A stretch of DNA of 43,175 nt from Sphingomonadales bacterium (GCA_027489365.1 JAIXZV010000416.1:1-43175); one strand, 5' to 3'; shown: positions 16,347 through 24,264, counted from the first letter of the stretch. Made by a program: numbers and translations. The notes: generated from the letters alone by a model not told the origin.

Positions 16347-16796
16347 TCACTGCCCCTTGCCGACGTACCACTTCGACGCCACGGTGCCGCCGGCAGCAAG
16401 CAGCGAGGAGAAGCCCGGGCGCTGAGCGGACGCTTCGTACTGGTAGCCCTGCTTCCGGGCCCGCAGGTTCCACGCCTGCTTGGCGGCGTTCTGCTTGGCC
16501 GTGGCCTGGTCCACCTGGCTGAAGAAGTCGGTTTGATCCAGCGCATCCGCTGCGGAGCCGTCAGAGAAGTCGATGCCCTTGGCCGCGAACCCGGCGCGCT
16601 GCGCACCGGCGAGCTGACTGTTTTGCCGGCGCACCTTGGCCGCCTCCTCATCGCCCTGTCGTTTCGCGTCCTGAGCTTCAATCTCTGCCACCTGGGCGTT
16701 GTAGTTGGCCTGCTGCTGAGCGCCCTTCTTGGCGTCGTAGGTGGTGTACGCACTGATGGCGGCAGCGGCGGCGACGGCGACGTAGGCCCAAGTCAT
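16347..16796 (-). CDS. Small internal virion protein (T7 gp14-like position)
   Basis: A 149-residue protein. It has a short hydrophobic Ala-rich N-terminus (Y-V-A-V-A-A-A-A-A-I-S-A-Y), then a helical Gln/Ala/Lys-rich middle (E-I-E-A-Q-D-A-K-R-Q-G-D-E-E) and a Gly/Ser-rich end. This matches the usual look of the smallest ejection protein in podoviruses (hydrophobic start, long amphipathic helix), which inserts in the outer membrane. Sequence beginning with an Ala-rich helix and D-A-K-K-G is common among such proteins. It overlaps the upstream gene by 4 bases and abuts the downstream one. Confidence 0.75.
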   Translation of the reverse strand: MTWAYVAVAAAAAISAYTTYDAKKGAQQQANYNAQVAEIEAQDAKRQGDEEAAKVRRQNSQLAGAQRAGFAAKGIDFSDGSAADALDQTDFFSQVDQATAKQNAAKQAWNLRARKQGYQYEASAQRPGFSSLLAAGGTVASKWYVGKGQ

Positions 16797-17245
16797 TGCA
16801 CCACCCCCGCTGCGTCAAGGGCCGCGAAGTCTGGCGCGATGAGCAGCGCCTCCAGCTTGGCCAGATCGCGCTCGTCGGTAGGGTTTGGGTGGAACGTGGT
16901 CCACCACGTATCCTCGTGGCAGAAAACGGCACGCTTGATGCCGGCCGCGCATTCGAAGGTCTCGCAGCCCGTCACCCGGCGCAGCCCCTCCGCGGTGGAT
17001 GCGAAGCTGATGTCGCCCAGGATCACGCTGATGTGGGCCTTGAGGTGGATCTTGCCGACGGCAAAAGTCCCGGCCGGCATGAAGATCTCGCGGACGTAGA
17101 TGCCCGGCACGAAACGATGCACCAGCGGGCAGTTGAGCCGCGGGAACTGCGCGGGGTCCGTACCGAGCGCAGCGGCCTGCAGAGCCATGATGCGGTCCCG
17201 GCTAACGACCGGCATCTCTGCCGCCAGCATTTCAATCAGGTCCAC
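16793..17245 (-). CDS. Conserved-looking virion-region protein, unknown
   Basis: A 150-residue protein not assigned to a family. Residues 40-100 have a beta-rich pattern with I-Y-V-R-E-I-F-M-P-A-G-T-F-A-V-G and H-I-S-V-I-L-G-D-I-S-F, reminiscent of a cupin-like barrel. The K-I-H-L-K-A-H spacing and a later H-E-D-T-W-W-T-T-F-H motif could offer metal ligands, but this is speculation. It lies between the GNAT-like gene and the small internal protein, both in the same operon with 1- to 4-base junctions, so it is probably a virion or assembly component. Confidence 0.7.
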   Translation of the reverse strand: MDLIEMLAAEMPVVSRDRIMALQAAALGTDPAQFPRLNCPLVHRFVPGIYVREIFMPAGTFAVGKIHLKAHISVILGDISFASTAEGLRRVTGCETFECAAGIKRAVFCHEDTWWTTFHPNPTDERDLAKLEALLIAPDFAALDAAGVVQ

Positions 17246-17246
17246 G

Positions 17247-17711
17247 TTAGCGCTCCATGGTGAAGGTCTGGAACAGCTCGCCCGTGGCGGGATGCGGCTC
17301 GGGTGCCTGCAGCTTGAACCCCGCGCGCATGAGCCAGCGCACGGCCTGCTCGTTCGCTGCGTGGACGTGGTTGATCAGCACCGGGAAAGCCTCCAGCATC
17401 AGACCAATGTAGGCAGGTGCCTGCGCGATAAACGCACGCTTGTGCGCGGCCATCTCCAGCGTGCCCATCAACCAGGGCGCACCCTTCCCTTCCCACTCGC
17501 GCACGCCGAACACACAGAGCGGCCGGCCGTCGACCGTGGCCGTCCAGCACAGCGCTGAGTGATCGATGCCCTCTTGAATCACCGGCTCGATGTCGTCGAG
17601 GCCTGCGGCGATCAGCTCGTCCAGGTCGGCCTCGCGCAGGTGGGCCGCAATGTGCGCAGCGTCGCCCGGCTGCGGCGCCCGGATCTCAACCGCCACCGAT
17701 GGCCGTGTCAT
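17247..17711 (-). CDS. GNAT-like protein of the virion operon (T7 gp13-like position)
   Basis: A 154-residue protein resembling GNAT acetyltransferases: an opening beta-alpha R-A-P-Q-P-G-D-A-A-H, a central W-T-A-T-V-D-G-R-P-L-C-V-F-G strand pair, and the C-terminal V-H-A-A-N-E-Q-A-V-R-W-L-M-R-A-G-F motif, which is the family's V.x.N..A.R.Y...GF signature. Podoviruses often carry such a protein in this place, and T7 gp13 belongs to a related fold group; whether it acetylates anything is unknown. ATG 17711 is chosen over an upstream start at 17846 because the extra residues are a shadow of the nozzle gene. It overlaps the nozzle gene end by 26 bases. Confidence 0.75.
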   Translation of the reverse strand: MTRPSVAVEIRAPQPGDAAHIAAHLREADLDELIAAGLDDIEPVIQEGIDHSALCWTATVDGRPLCVFGVREWEGKGAPWLMGTLEMAAHKRAFIAQAPAYIGLMLEAFPVLINHVHAANEQAVRWLMRAGFKLQAPEPHPATGELFQTFTMER

Positions 17712-20037
17712 GGGCGATCGCGCAAACGGTGAGCGGCAGGGGCCGGTCCTGGCGCACGCAGATAGAGCCGTCGGCGGTCCAGCTCGGATCCACCGGGATG
17801 CCCAGCTCCGCAGTGCGCAGCGCGGGCGGCGAGCCGTAGGGGTCACTCACCGCACGCGCCGGATGCTCGCGCAGCTTGTCGAACGACGGACCGGCCTTGG
17901 CGATGCTGCTGGCCTTGACCCGCAAGAAGACCTTGCTCACGTTCTTCATCGTGCCCTGGCCGCCGGCCGGCGCGCCCTCGTAGGCCTGCGGCAGGGTCAT
18001 GAGGTCGCTCACGTAGTTCAGGCCCACATGCACCGTGGATGCGGGCGTGTCCAGCGTGATGGTGCCGTTCGTGACGGTCTGCCGCGGCATGTCAGCGCCG
18101 TCAGCCACGATGTCCACCGCCAGGCCTTCCAGGTGCCACAGGCCGCTGATCGAGGTGGCGGGGTTGCCCGAGTAGGTCAGCCCGCAGTCTGCGAAGTAGG
18201 CGGAGGACTGGTCGATGAAGTGCCGCGGCGTCAACCGCTCGATGTTCACGTTGTAGTAGCCGCCATCAAGCCGCCGCCGCACGGCCAGGTAGAGCACGTC
18301 CTCGTTGTCCTCGGGGATCGAGCAGATGGATTCCACAAAGGGCTGATCGTTCTCGTCGTGCCCGCCAAGCACATGGCGGTGCCAGCCATACACCTGCTGC
18401 TCAGGCATGTGCGTCATGCCCAGCAGCACGCCGTCGCTGCGCAGCGCCCACAACACCGGCACCGGGGCCCTGCAGTAGGCCAGGTCCACGATGGTGTAAC
18501 CGTCGAACAGGTGCGGCGCCATGATGCTGACGTTCTCGCTCGTGAACCGGCCCAGGCCCGAGGGGTCGAAAGCCAGCTCGCGCACATAGCTGCCTTGGGC
18601 CTGGACGTAGAGCGCTCGGTCGTTGGCGAGCGCCGGCTGCACGAGGTTGGCCCCGGTGGCGCCCTGGGGCTTGATGCTGATGGTGTCCAGGCTCACCACC
18701 GGTCCGCCGTCCGCAAAGATGCGGTGCTCGCCGCTGGCGGTCAGCGCCACCACGTCCTGCAGCGCCACCAGGTGCCGGATGCTCTGCTGCTGCTGGGAGG
18801 CGATACGCAGCTCCAGCGCGTCGTCGGCTTGGCTGGGGACGCTGCTCGTGAGGTTGTTCTCGGTGCCGGAGCGCGTGGCCCAGAAGTTCTGGGGCTTGAG
18901 CGTCGTGCCGCCGAACCAGCGGCGACGCTCGTAGTACGTCACCGCGGCGGGATAGTCGCCCGCCCCCGCGTTCAGCGTGATGGTGCTGGTGGGCGGCGTG
19001 GTCACCGTGTCGGGCGTGATGTTGTCGTCCACCAGGCTCAGTCCCGTGGTCTGGCCGATGTAGCCGTAGACGCCGCCTCGCAGCCGGTAGACGTAGTACC
19101 GCGCGGCACCGCTCACGTTCGTCCAGCTGATGGTGTTGAAGTTGCCCGCGATGCTCAGGTTGTTGCTGGCCGCGGCCACCGCCGAGGCGGCCGACTGCGT
19201 GACCAGATCGGCAGCCACCGCCGTCACCACATAGGTCTGCGTTGTCGGGTTCGTCGCAGTCGGGATCGTGGCCACCGCGCTGACACCGCCCGGGGCGGCC
19301 AGCGTCACCGAGAAGCCCACCGGGGTGAACTGCCAGTTGGCGACGCCCAGGCGCCTGAGCTCGCGCGTCTGGTAGGCCGTGTTGGTGATGGTCATCACAT
19401 CGTTGGACTGCGCATAATTCAGCAGGTCGGTGCCGAGATACGGGGCGGCCAGGGTGTAGACCCGGCGCACCCGGCCCGAGCTGAACGGATCCAGGCCGGC
19501 CGTGCTGAGCACAACGCCGTCGCCCGCGCCGTAGCTGGGCGGCGCACGCAGCGTGAAGGTGTCGGCCGTCGGGGTCGTGTCGACGATGAAGAAGCGGCCA
19601 TTGAGCCGCGCGGCCAGGCTGTTGTTCGGGAACTCGTCCAGGAAGAGCCAGTCGCCCACCGAGTAGCCGTGCGCGGCGATGGTGAACACCCCGGGGTTGG
19701 CCAGCGTCAGACCGGTAACGGTCTTGGCCGATTCCAGTTCGGTGCCGTCCTTGCTGTGCATGCGCACGTAGCCGTCACCGAACTCCAGCACATAGGCCTG
19801 GCTCGCGCTGAAGATGAACGGCCGCAGCTTCACCGGGCGGTTGCGCGCCGGGGTGTAGGCGTAGCGGCATTGGTTCGCGAAGTAGGTGCCGGGCCGGCGG
19901 GCGGCCGGGCCGTGCGGCAGCACCACGAAGTTCTTGCAAAGCGCCAGGCCAGTCTGGAACTTGGTCAGGTCGATGCGCCCGAACATCTCGGGCGTGATCT
20001 CCCCGCCGGCAAAGCTGCGAAAGATCGACTTGGCCAT
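17686..20037 (-). CDS. Tail nozzle (tail tubular protein B, T7 gp12-like)
   Basis: A 783-residue protein that begins with the recognisable podovirus nozzle start: F-A-G-G-E-I-T-P-E-M-F-G-R-I-D, followed by G-L-A-L-C-K-N-F-V-V-L-P-H-G-P and R-R-P-G-T-Y-F. The remainder is beta-rich with R-L-R-G-G-V-Y-G-Y-I-G (fibronectin-like segment near 300-340) and an immunoglobulin-like appearance. In the virion it forms the tip of the short tail below the adaptor ring. It is immediately preceded by the adaptor gene (3 bases apart) and overlaps the GNAT-like gene. Length is typical for the family. Confidence 0.88.
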   Translation of the reverse strand: MAKSIFRSFAGGEITPEMFGRIDLTKFQTGLALCKNFVVLPHGPAARRPGTYFANQCRYAYTPARNRPVKLRPFIFSASQAYVLEFGDGYVRMHSKDGTELESAKTVTGLTLANPGVFTIAAHGYSVGDWLFLDEFPNNSLAARLNGRFFIVDTTPTADTFTLRAPPSYGAGDGVVLSTAGLDPFSSGRVRRVYTLAAPYLGTDLLNYAQSNDVMTITNTAYQTRELRRLGVANWQFTPVGFSVTLAAPGGVSAVATIPTATNPTTQTYVVTAVAADLVTQSAASAVAAASNNLSIAGNFNTISWTNVSGAARYYVYRLRGGVYGYIGQTTGLSLVDDNITPDTVTTPPTSTITLNAGAGDYPAAVTYYERRRWFGGTTLKPQNFWATRSGTENNLTSSVPSQADDALELRIASQQQQSIRHLVALQDVVALTASGEHRIFADGGPVVSLDTISIKPQGATGANLVQPALANDRALYVQAQGSYVRELAFDPSGLGRFTSENVSIMAPHLFDGYTIVDLAYCRAPVPVLWALRSDGVLLGMTHMPEQQVYGWHRHVLGGHDENDQPFVESICSIPEDNEDVLYLAVRRRLDGGYYNVNIERLTPRHFIDQSSAYFADCGLTYSGNPATSISGLWHLEGLAVDIVADGADMPRQTVTNGTITLDTPASTVHVGLNYVSDLMTLPQAYEGAPAGGQGTMKNVSKVFLRVKASSIAKAGPSFDKLREHPARAVSDPYGSPPALRTAELGIPVDPSWTADGSICVRQDRPLPLTVCAIAHDTAIGGG

Positions 20038-20040
20038 GGG

Positions 20041-20694
20041 TCAGTAGCGCGCCCGCAGCGAGCCAGGAATGAAGTCGTGGCTCTCGCTGCCCGGCACGGT
20101 GTCCTGAACCGCGGCGTCGGCCAGGATTTGCTTGGCGGCCTCGCGCAGCGAGCGACCAGCGGACGCGCCCGCCTCGCCCTTGATGATGGGCCCGGCGATG
20201 AAGCTCGCCAGCAAGTAGCTCAGGCCGCTCACGAAGGCCGTGCTGGCCTTGGTGAGGTCGGTGACGTCGCGGATGTAGAGCAGCACCGCATCGGGCTCAT
20301 GCGTCAGCAGCACGCCGTCCTCGATCACGAAGTCGGCGCCCATCGCTTCGGTGAGTGTGCGCAGCTCGTCCGCAGTCACCACCCGGGTGCTGTAGTAGTC
20401 CAGGGCCTCGGTGGCAAAGTTGGTCTGCAGCACGCGCAGCGGGGTGATGCAGTCACCCGGCAGAGCGTAGGCGTAGGTCCACACCTGGCTGGGGTTGGTC
20501 ACCTGCGCGAGCGCTTTGCGCGTCTTGGTCCAGCTGAAACCCGCCAGCTCCAGCGCCTGGCGCCGCGCCAGCGCGTAGAAGCGTTGGCAGTGGCCGGCCT
20601 CCGCGCTGCCGTCAGGTGGGTAGAGGCTGGCCACGGCCGTGTCGCTGCCCAGCAGGCTCAACGCCATGTTTGCCACATCGACATCCGAGGCCAT
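20041..20694 (-). CDS. Head-to-tail adaptor (tail tubular protein A, T7 gp11-like)
   Basis: A 217-residue adaptor. The pattern D-V-D-V-A-N-M-A-L-S-L-L-G at the start, then H-C-Q-R-F-Y-A-L-A-R and a central W-T-Y-A-Y-A-L-P-G-D-C segment, is what is usually seen in gp11-like tail tubular A proteins. The second half is helical (S-G-L-S-Y-L-L-A-S-F-I-A). It connects portal and nozzle in the mature virion. It is placed directly before the nozzle gene, as expected. Confidence 0.85.
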   Translation of the reverse strand: MASDVDVANMALSLLGSDTAVASLYPPDGSAEAGHCQRFYALARRQALELAGFSWTKTRKALAQVTNPSQVWTYAYALPGDCITPLRVLQTNFATEALDYYSTRVVTADELRTLTEAMGADFVIEDGVLLTHEPDAVLLYIRDVTDLTKASTAFVSGLSYLLASFIAGPIIKGEAGASAGRSLREAAKQILADAAVQDTVPGSESHDFIPGSLRARY

Positions 20695-20698
20695 GGTG

Positions 20699-21016
20699 TC
20701 AGCCCCCCGGGAACATCTCAGCGGCGATTTCGCTTGAGCTGCGGCCGCTGGCCTGGCCCAGACCCATGTCGGTGATCTGCAGCTCCAGCGAGACGTCCGG
20801 GCCCTTGTCGTCGCCGTCGGCCTCCATGCTCTGCGTGGCGCGCGTCACCACGGCACGGGCCTGGATCATCACGGTGGCGCCGGCCGCCAGCGGGGTCTTG
20901 ATGCCCAGCGCCTCGCACTGGTCATCGTTCAGGCACAGGCGCAACCCGTAGCCGTAGGGGTTCGACGCGCAGTCGGCCATGTCGCTGTCGTCCGACTTCA
21001 TGCTGACGAGGTCCAT
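20699..21016 (-). CDS. Small conserved structural-operon protein, unknown
   Basis: A 105-residue protein with an acidic start (M-K-S-D-D-S-D-M-A-D), a Y-G-Y-G-L-R-L-C-L segment and a predicted strand pair V-M-I-Q-A-R-A-V-V. A similar small protein is regularly found between cement and adaptor genes of BPP-1-like phages; role unknown. The start is well supported by AAGGAG 6 bases upstream of ATG. It is separated from the adaptor gene by 4 bases and from the upstream gene by a hairpin. Confidence 0.75.
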   Translation of the reverse strand: MDLVSMKSDDSDMADCASNPYGYGLRLCLNDDQCEALGIKTPLAAGATVMIQARAVVTRATQSMEADGDDKGPDVSLELQITDMGLGQASGRSSSEIAAEMFPGG

Positions 21017-21033
21017 GCGGATCTCCTTGGAGA

Positions 21034-21056
21034 AACGGGGGCGCGCGGCCCCCGTT
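21034..21056 (-). terminator. Strong hairpin between capsid and tail genes (attenuator-like)
   Basis: A perfect 9-bp stem AACGGGGGC (21034-21042) with GCCCCCGTT (21048-21056) and a 5-base loop. On the minus strand it is followed only by TTTCTCC, a weak U-tract. It would slow or partly stop late transcription after the capsid, cement and 64-residue genes, adjusting head-to-tail protein ratio, or stabilise the upstream RNA end. Confidence 0.5.
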
Positions 21057-21078
21057 CGTTGTCACCTGAGCGCGGCGG

Positions 21079-21273
21079 TCAGGCCAGATCGCCACCCTCA
21101 GCCGGCTTCTTGCCGCTGGCCTTGGCCGGCTTCTCTTCGAGCAGCTCCAAGTTGTCGCCGAGCTTCTTGGGCTCGGTGCCCTCGGGCCAGTCGATGTCGA
21201 CCGTCTCGCCGGCCTTGGCCTGCCGGCCCTGGTGCGAAATCCAGGTGTCGCGATGCACGAGGTATCGGGGCAT
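21079..21273 (-). CDS. 64-residue protein downstream of cement gene, unknown
   Basis: A short soluble protein: M-P-R-Y-L-V-H-R-D-T-W, a beta strand with G-E-T-V-D-I-D-W-P, then L-G-D-N-L-E-L-L and a Lys/Ala/Pro tail. TAGGAG lies 7 bases upstream of ATG, a strong site. Similar small proteins follow capsid genes in related phages; a minor head or joining role is possible but not shown. Confidence 0.7.
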   Translation of the reverse strand: MPRYLVHRDTWISHQGRQAKAGETVDIDWPEGTEPKKLGDNLELLEEKPAKASGKKPAEGGDLA

Positions 21274-21285
21274 GGCGGGCTCCTA

Positions 21286-21750
21286 TCAGAGGACCGTGAA
21301 GCCGCTCGGGTAGAGCTTGTTCAGGTCTTGCACGTCGTGGACGATGTTGGCCGTGAACTGGCCGGCGGTCAGCGGGCCGGTGCCCACCGTGTACTGCAGG
21401 CCCAGGTAGCGCTGGCCGATCGGCTGTGCGTTGAGCACCGAGCGGTCGATCTGCAGGATGATGGGGCGGCGGCCCACGGTGAGTTCGGCCTTGCCGATCG
21501 CGTCGGTCTGGGTGATGACCGTGATGCCGGCGTTGATCACACCGCCGCCCACACCCGAGCCCGTGATGAGCTGGAAGGTGACGGTGGCCGCGCCGGCCGC
21601 CGTGACGGTCTGATCGACCGTAACGACCACGTAGAGCGGTTCGCCGGTGCCGATGTCGCGGGCTTGGCTGAGGTCGACGGCGTTGGCCGACACCGCGGTA
21701 GCGGTGACGGTCTGCGCGCTGGACAGCTGGAGGAGAGCGTCGGTCCACAT
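21286..21750 (-). CDS. Capsid cement (decoration) protein, Bbp16-like
   Basis: A 154-residue protein that is almost entirely beta strands (Q-T-V-T-A-T-A-V-S-A, then Y-V-V-V-T-V-D-Q-T-V, V-T-F-Q-L-I-T-G). It ends Y-L-G-L-Q-Y-T-V-G-T-G-P-L-T-A-G and V-Q-D-L-N-K-L-Y. This pattern and its place directly after the major capsid gene match Bbp16 of phage BPP-1, the jellyroll cement protein that clamps capsomers. AAAGGA lies 8 bases before ATG. It is 27 bases downstream of the capsid gene and so probably made in comparable amounts. Confidence 0.82.
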   Translation of the reverse strand: MWTDALLQLSSAQTVTATAVSANAVDLSQARDIGTGEPLYVVVTVDQTVTAAGAATVTFQLITGSGVGGGVINAGITVITQTDAIGKAELTVGRRPIILQIDRSVLNAQPIGQRYLGLQYTVGTGPLTAGQFTANIVHDVQDLNKLYPSGFTVL

Positions 21751-21777
21751 GGTGGTAGTCCTTTCGTGGTGCTGTGC

Positions 21778-22998
21778 TTAGGAGACCAGCGTTTCGGCGA
21801 TGCCGAGCTGGTCCACCGTGCGGACGGGGATGCCCAGAAAACGCAGCTCGTTGATGTTGTTGCCGAACTGCGTCAGGGCCGGCTGGATGCCCAGCGCGTT
21901 GTTGCTCTTCTCCAGGGCCTGGATCATCAGACCCTCGGCGATGGAGCGGTTGGCGTAGAACGCCGCACGGCCCATGCGCATGTTGGGGATGCGGGCGATG
22001 GCGCGCATCATGAGCTTGATCAGGTTCGTGGCCGAGGTCGCGGCCTGCGAGCCGGTCACGCCCACCCAGTCGGACATGTCGACGTTGGCGATGCGGACGA
22101 CGTAGCGCCAGTCCTTCACCACCAGGCCGGCGTCCCACTGGTACAGCGAGCGAGCGGCCTGATACCAGCCGCCGCTGCCATCCGGCACCGATTCTTCGCC
22201 CAGGTCGCGGTGCTGCAGGCCGGCGCGCGTTCCCTTCGGGAACGGGCAGAAGACCGTCTGCGGGCCCCACACCACCAGATAGACCGAGGAGTTGTCCGAG
22301 CCGGCGCCGCCGGCCAGGATCACGTTGTTGCCGTTGCCGGCCGTGGTGCTGGAGTAGCGGGTCGCCAAGCCGGTGAACTGCTTCTGGTCCACGGCCGTGT
22401 TGCCGCTGAACATCTTGCCGGCCATTTCCTGGTTCATCGCCTCCAGGAACGCCGAGTCTTCCGACAGGCGGAACTGGGCGCTGTTGCCGTTGAGCTGCAG
22501 CAGCTTGGCGTCGATGTGGCTGCGGGCTTCCAGCATCGCGCAGGCTTCGTCCACCTGCGCGGTCGTGCTCTTGCTCGTCGGAACACCGACGTTCAGAGCG
22601 CGCCAGTAGACGGCCGGCAGGCCGGTGCGCACTGCGACGCGATGGCCGGTGGGCAGGTTGCCTTCGACGAAGACGGCGTCTTCCAGGATTTCGTTCTGCT
22701 GCGACAGCAGCTCAGCGACGGGGTCGATCTTGCCGTCGGGGCCGAGACGCTTCGACCAGTCGGCCAGGGTCAGCTGCCCGGTGCCCAGCACCGCGTAGCG
22801 GATCAGGCCCGTGCTGGCCATGTATCGCGTGATGGCGACGTAGACCGGCTCGAAAAGAGAGGTGGCGATCGACGCCAGCACCTGGGGGGTGGCCGCGGTC
22901 AGCTTGCTGATGCCGTCGGTCACCGCGGAGGCGGTCGCCGAAGCGACCGAGAGCACGGCGGCGAGAGCCAGCGCGCACAGAGAACGGAAGCGGTTCAT
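21778..22998 (-). CDS. Major capsid protein (gp13/Bbp17-like) with signal-peptide-like N-terminal extension
   Basis: A 406-residue major head protein. From about residue 72 it follows the gp13-like/Bbp17 family pattern: L-T-L-A-D-W-S-K-R-L, N-L-P-T-G-H-R-V-A-V-R-T-G-L-P, S-K-S-T-T-A-Q-V, A-Q-F-R-L-S-E-D. BPP-1 has an HK97-like fold of altered topology in this family. Odd feature: residues 1-25 look like a Sec signal peptide (basic M-N-R-F-R, hydrophobic A-L-A-L-A-A-V-L-S-V, A-x-A ending A-S-A), and relatives normally begin close to the L-T-L-A-D-W motif. The start at 22998 is backed by AAAGGA 7 bases upstream and lies 11 bases after the scaffold stop. An internal ATG at 22821 would give a family-typical 347 residues but has no ribosome binding site. 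Confidence 0.9.
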   Translation of the reverse strand: MNRFRSLCALALAAVLSVASATASAVTDGISKLTAATPQVLASIATSLFEPVYVAITRYMASTGLIRYAVLGTGQLTLADWSKRLGPDGKIDPVAELLSQQNEILEDAVFVEGNLPTGHRVAVRTGLPAVYWRALNVGVPTSKSTTAQVDEACAMLEARSHIDAKLLQLNGNSAQFRLSEDSAFLEAMNQEMAGKMFSGNTAVDQKQFTGLATRYSSTTAGNGNNVILAGGAGSDNSSVYLVVWGPQTVFCPFPKGTRAGLQHRDLGEESVPDGSGGWYQAARSLYQWDAGLVVKDWRYVVRIANVDMSDWVGVTGSQAATSATNLIKLMMRAIARIPNMRMGRAAFYANRSIAEGLMIQALEKSNNALGIQPALTQFGNNINELRFLGIPVRTVDQLGIAETLVS

Positions 22999-23009
22999 GG
23001 TGGTTCCTT

Positions 23010-23630
23010 TCACGGATTCATGGAGGGGTACATGCGCTGCGCGATTCCGATGTCCGCACCCGCCGGCGATGCGCCGCCCGGTACGAACTTGTCCTCGCTC
23101 AGTGCCTTGCCGACTGCGTGCAGCAGGCGAACCATCGAGGGGTGGTTCCCGAAGCCGCTCGCGTTCAGCATTGCCTTGAAGCTTTCCGCTTCCTCGGCGG
23201 GCAACAGGCTGTAGACCTTCTTCGCGGTGGCCAGGGTCTCGGTCAGCTTGTCGCCGCCCAGCTCCTTGTCCTGCGCGATCTCATCGGCCCACTTCGCTTT
23301 CAGCGACTCGTGCTCCTGGTGACGTTGCACCTCGACTTCAGTGACGAGGTCCACCATCGCCTGGGCCTTGTCGGCCGGCAGCTTCAACTCCTTGGCAATC
23401 GCGGTGAACTTCTCCACCTGCGCCTGGTCAAGGGTCATGCCTTCGGGGGCCTTGAACTCGTAGACGATTTCAGCCGGGGTGTCCGCGGGCTTCGTGCCCT
23501 CGGCCGGTTCGGTCGTCTGCGTGCACTCAGCACCCTGCTTGCCCGCTTCGGGTTGCGTGCCCTCGGCGGTGTTTTGCTGTCCCCCGGCTTCGGTGGTCGC
23601 TGCGCCGGCTTCCTGCGTTTCAGTGCTCAT
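23010..23630 (-). CDS. Capsid scaffolding/assembly protein
   Basis: A 206-residue acidic, helical protein upstream of the major capsid gene, the standard place of a scaffold. The first 60 residues are disordered (Thr, Glu, Gly, Ala, Pro rich). A helical body with P-A-D-K-A-Q-A-M-V-D-L-V-T-E-V-E-V follows, and a short end segment N-A-S-G-F-G-N-H-P-S-M-V-R-L-L-H is typical of this family of phage capsid assembly proteins. It guides procapsid formation and leaves the head. It overlaps the Bbp19-like gene by 11 bases. Confidence 0.85.
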   Translation of the reverse strand: MSTETQEAGAATTEAGGQQNTAEGTQPEAGKQGAECTQTTEPAEGTKPADTPAEIVYEFKAPEGMTLDQAQVEKFTAIAKELKLPADKAQAMVDLVTEVEVQRHQEHESLKAKWADEIAQDKELGGDKLTETLATAKKVYSLLPAEEAESFKAMLNASGFGNHPSMVRLLHAVGKALSEDKFVPGGASPAGADIGIAQRMYPSMNP

Positions 23631-23940
23631 CGGCTTTCGCCTCTTTCTGCATCTTGGTGAACGCCTCCGGGACGTGCGCCATGACCTGCGAAAGCAGCTT
23701 CAGGCCCTGTGCGCGCTGGCCTTCGTTGAAGGCCATCACACTGCCCGACTGGTTGAAGGTGCTGCGGAACACGCCCGCTTCACCCATCCACTGCCACGCG
23801 ATCCGGCGCCCTTGCGGGTGCGCCAGCAACCACTTGAGATCCTCGATCTCCCTCTGCTGCTTGAGGTCGCCGCGCCGTTGTTGTTCGGTTTGGTCGGCCT
23901 CTTGCGAACGGAGGTCTGTGGGGTCTCGCATCGCTGCCAT
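23620..23940 (-). CDS. Bbp19-like small protein
   Basis: A 106-residue protein with a charged helical start (Q-E-A-D-Q-T-E-Q-Q-R-R-G-D), then D-L-K-W-L-L-A-H-P-Q-G-R-R and the pattern G-V-F-R-S-T-F-N-Q-S-G-S-V-M-A-F-N-E-G-Q-R, which I associate with Bbp19-like proteins encoded before the scaffold in BPP-1-like phages. Function unproven; probably head-associated or assembly. No clear ribosome binding site is seen before ATG 23940. A conserved late motif starts 31 bases upstream, suggesting this is the first gene of a capsid-to-ejection-protein transcription unit. Confidence 0.8.
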   Translation of the reverse strand: MAAMRDPTDLRSQEADQTEQQRRGDLKQQREIEDLKWLLAHPQGRRIAWQWMGEAGVFRSTFNQSGSVMAFNEGQRAQGLKLLSQVMAHVPEAFTKMQKEAKADEH

Positions 23941-23963
23941 GTGCGGGCAGTGTGTGAGTAGGG

Positions 23964-23980
23964 GTGCGCGTTATGCGCAC
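23964..23980 (-). promoter_or_regulatory. Putative late promoter motif, copy 3, in a perfect dyad
   Basis: GTGCGC (23964-23969) and GCGCAC (23975-23980) form a perfect inverted repeat around GTTAT. On the minus strand it contains GTGCGCATAAC, matching the other three late motif copies. Its ATAA lies 31 bases upstream of the Bbp19-like start. No -35 consensus is visible. Confidence 0.6.
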
Positions 23981-24009
23981 GGGGTCAGGCGCTGCGTAGA
24001 CTGGCGGCC

Positions 24010-24252
24010 ATGAATACCGAGTTGAAGTTCATGAACACCCCCAACACCACACCACGCCAAGTCGCCGTGCTGCTGAGGCTGCACCTCGACGACAGCCGGT
24101 GCAATCCGGTGGCCTTGAAACTTGCCGAGGATGCCCTGCGCTCATCGCCGGATCCGAGAGTGCGAAACGCCTTGCAGGTATCGCTGGGGTTGTCGAACGA
24201 CCTGGAAAGCGCACTGCGCCGTTGCGCTGAGATCCTGGACCTTGAGCCGTAG
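24010..24252 (+). CDS. Possible 80-residue rightward protein, TPR-like helices
   Basis: A rightward reading frame in an otherwise leftward late region. The product looks protein-like: V-A-V-L-L-R-L-H-L-D-D-S-R, then A-L-K-L-A-E-D-A-L-R-S-S-P-D-P-R-V and L-E-S-A-L-R-R-C-A-E-I-L-D-L-E-P, two or three amphipathic helices similar to a tetratricopeptide pair. No good ribosome binding site is present for the first ATG, and an internal ATG at 24031 is equally possible. It is divergent from the Bbp19-like gene and convergent with the acyltransferase gene. Function unknown, existence moderately supported. Confidence 0.42.
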   Translation: MNTELKFMNTPNTTPRQVAVLLRLHLDDSRCNPVALKLAEDALRSSPDPRVRNALQVSLGLSNDLESALRRCAEILDLEP

Positions 24253-24264
24253 GGCGCTGATGCG

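Noticed and set aside
17590..20775. A 1061-codon rightward open frame
   Set aside because: It is antisense to nozzle and adaptor genes, His/Arg/Val-rich with no protein-like motifs; a by-product of high GC and codon bias.
22822..22998. Firm claim that the capsid extension is a fused filamentous-phage coat gene
   Set aside because: The layout is suggestive but the helix is short of a continuous hydrophobic core and no alignment could be run; kept only as a hypothesis.
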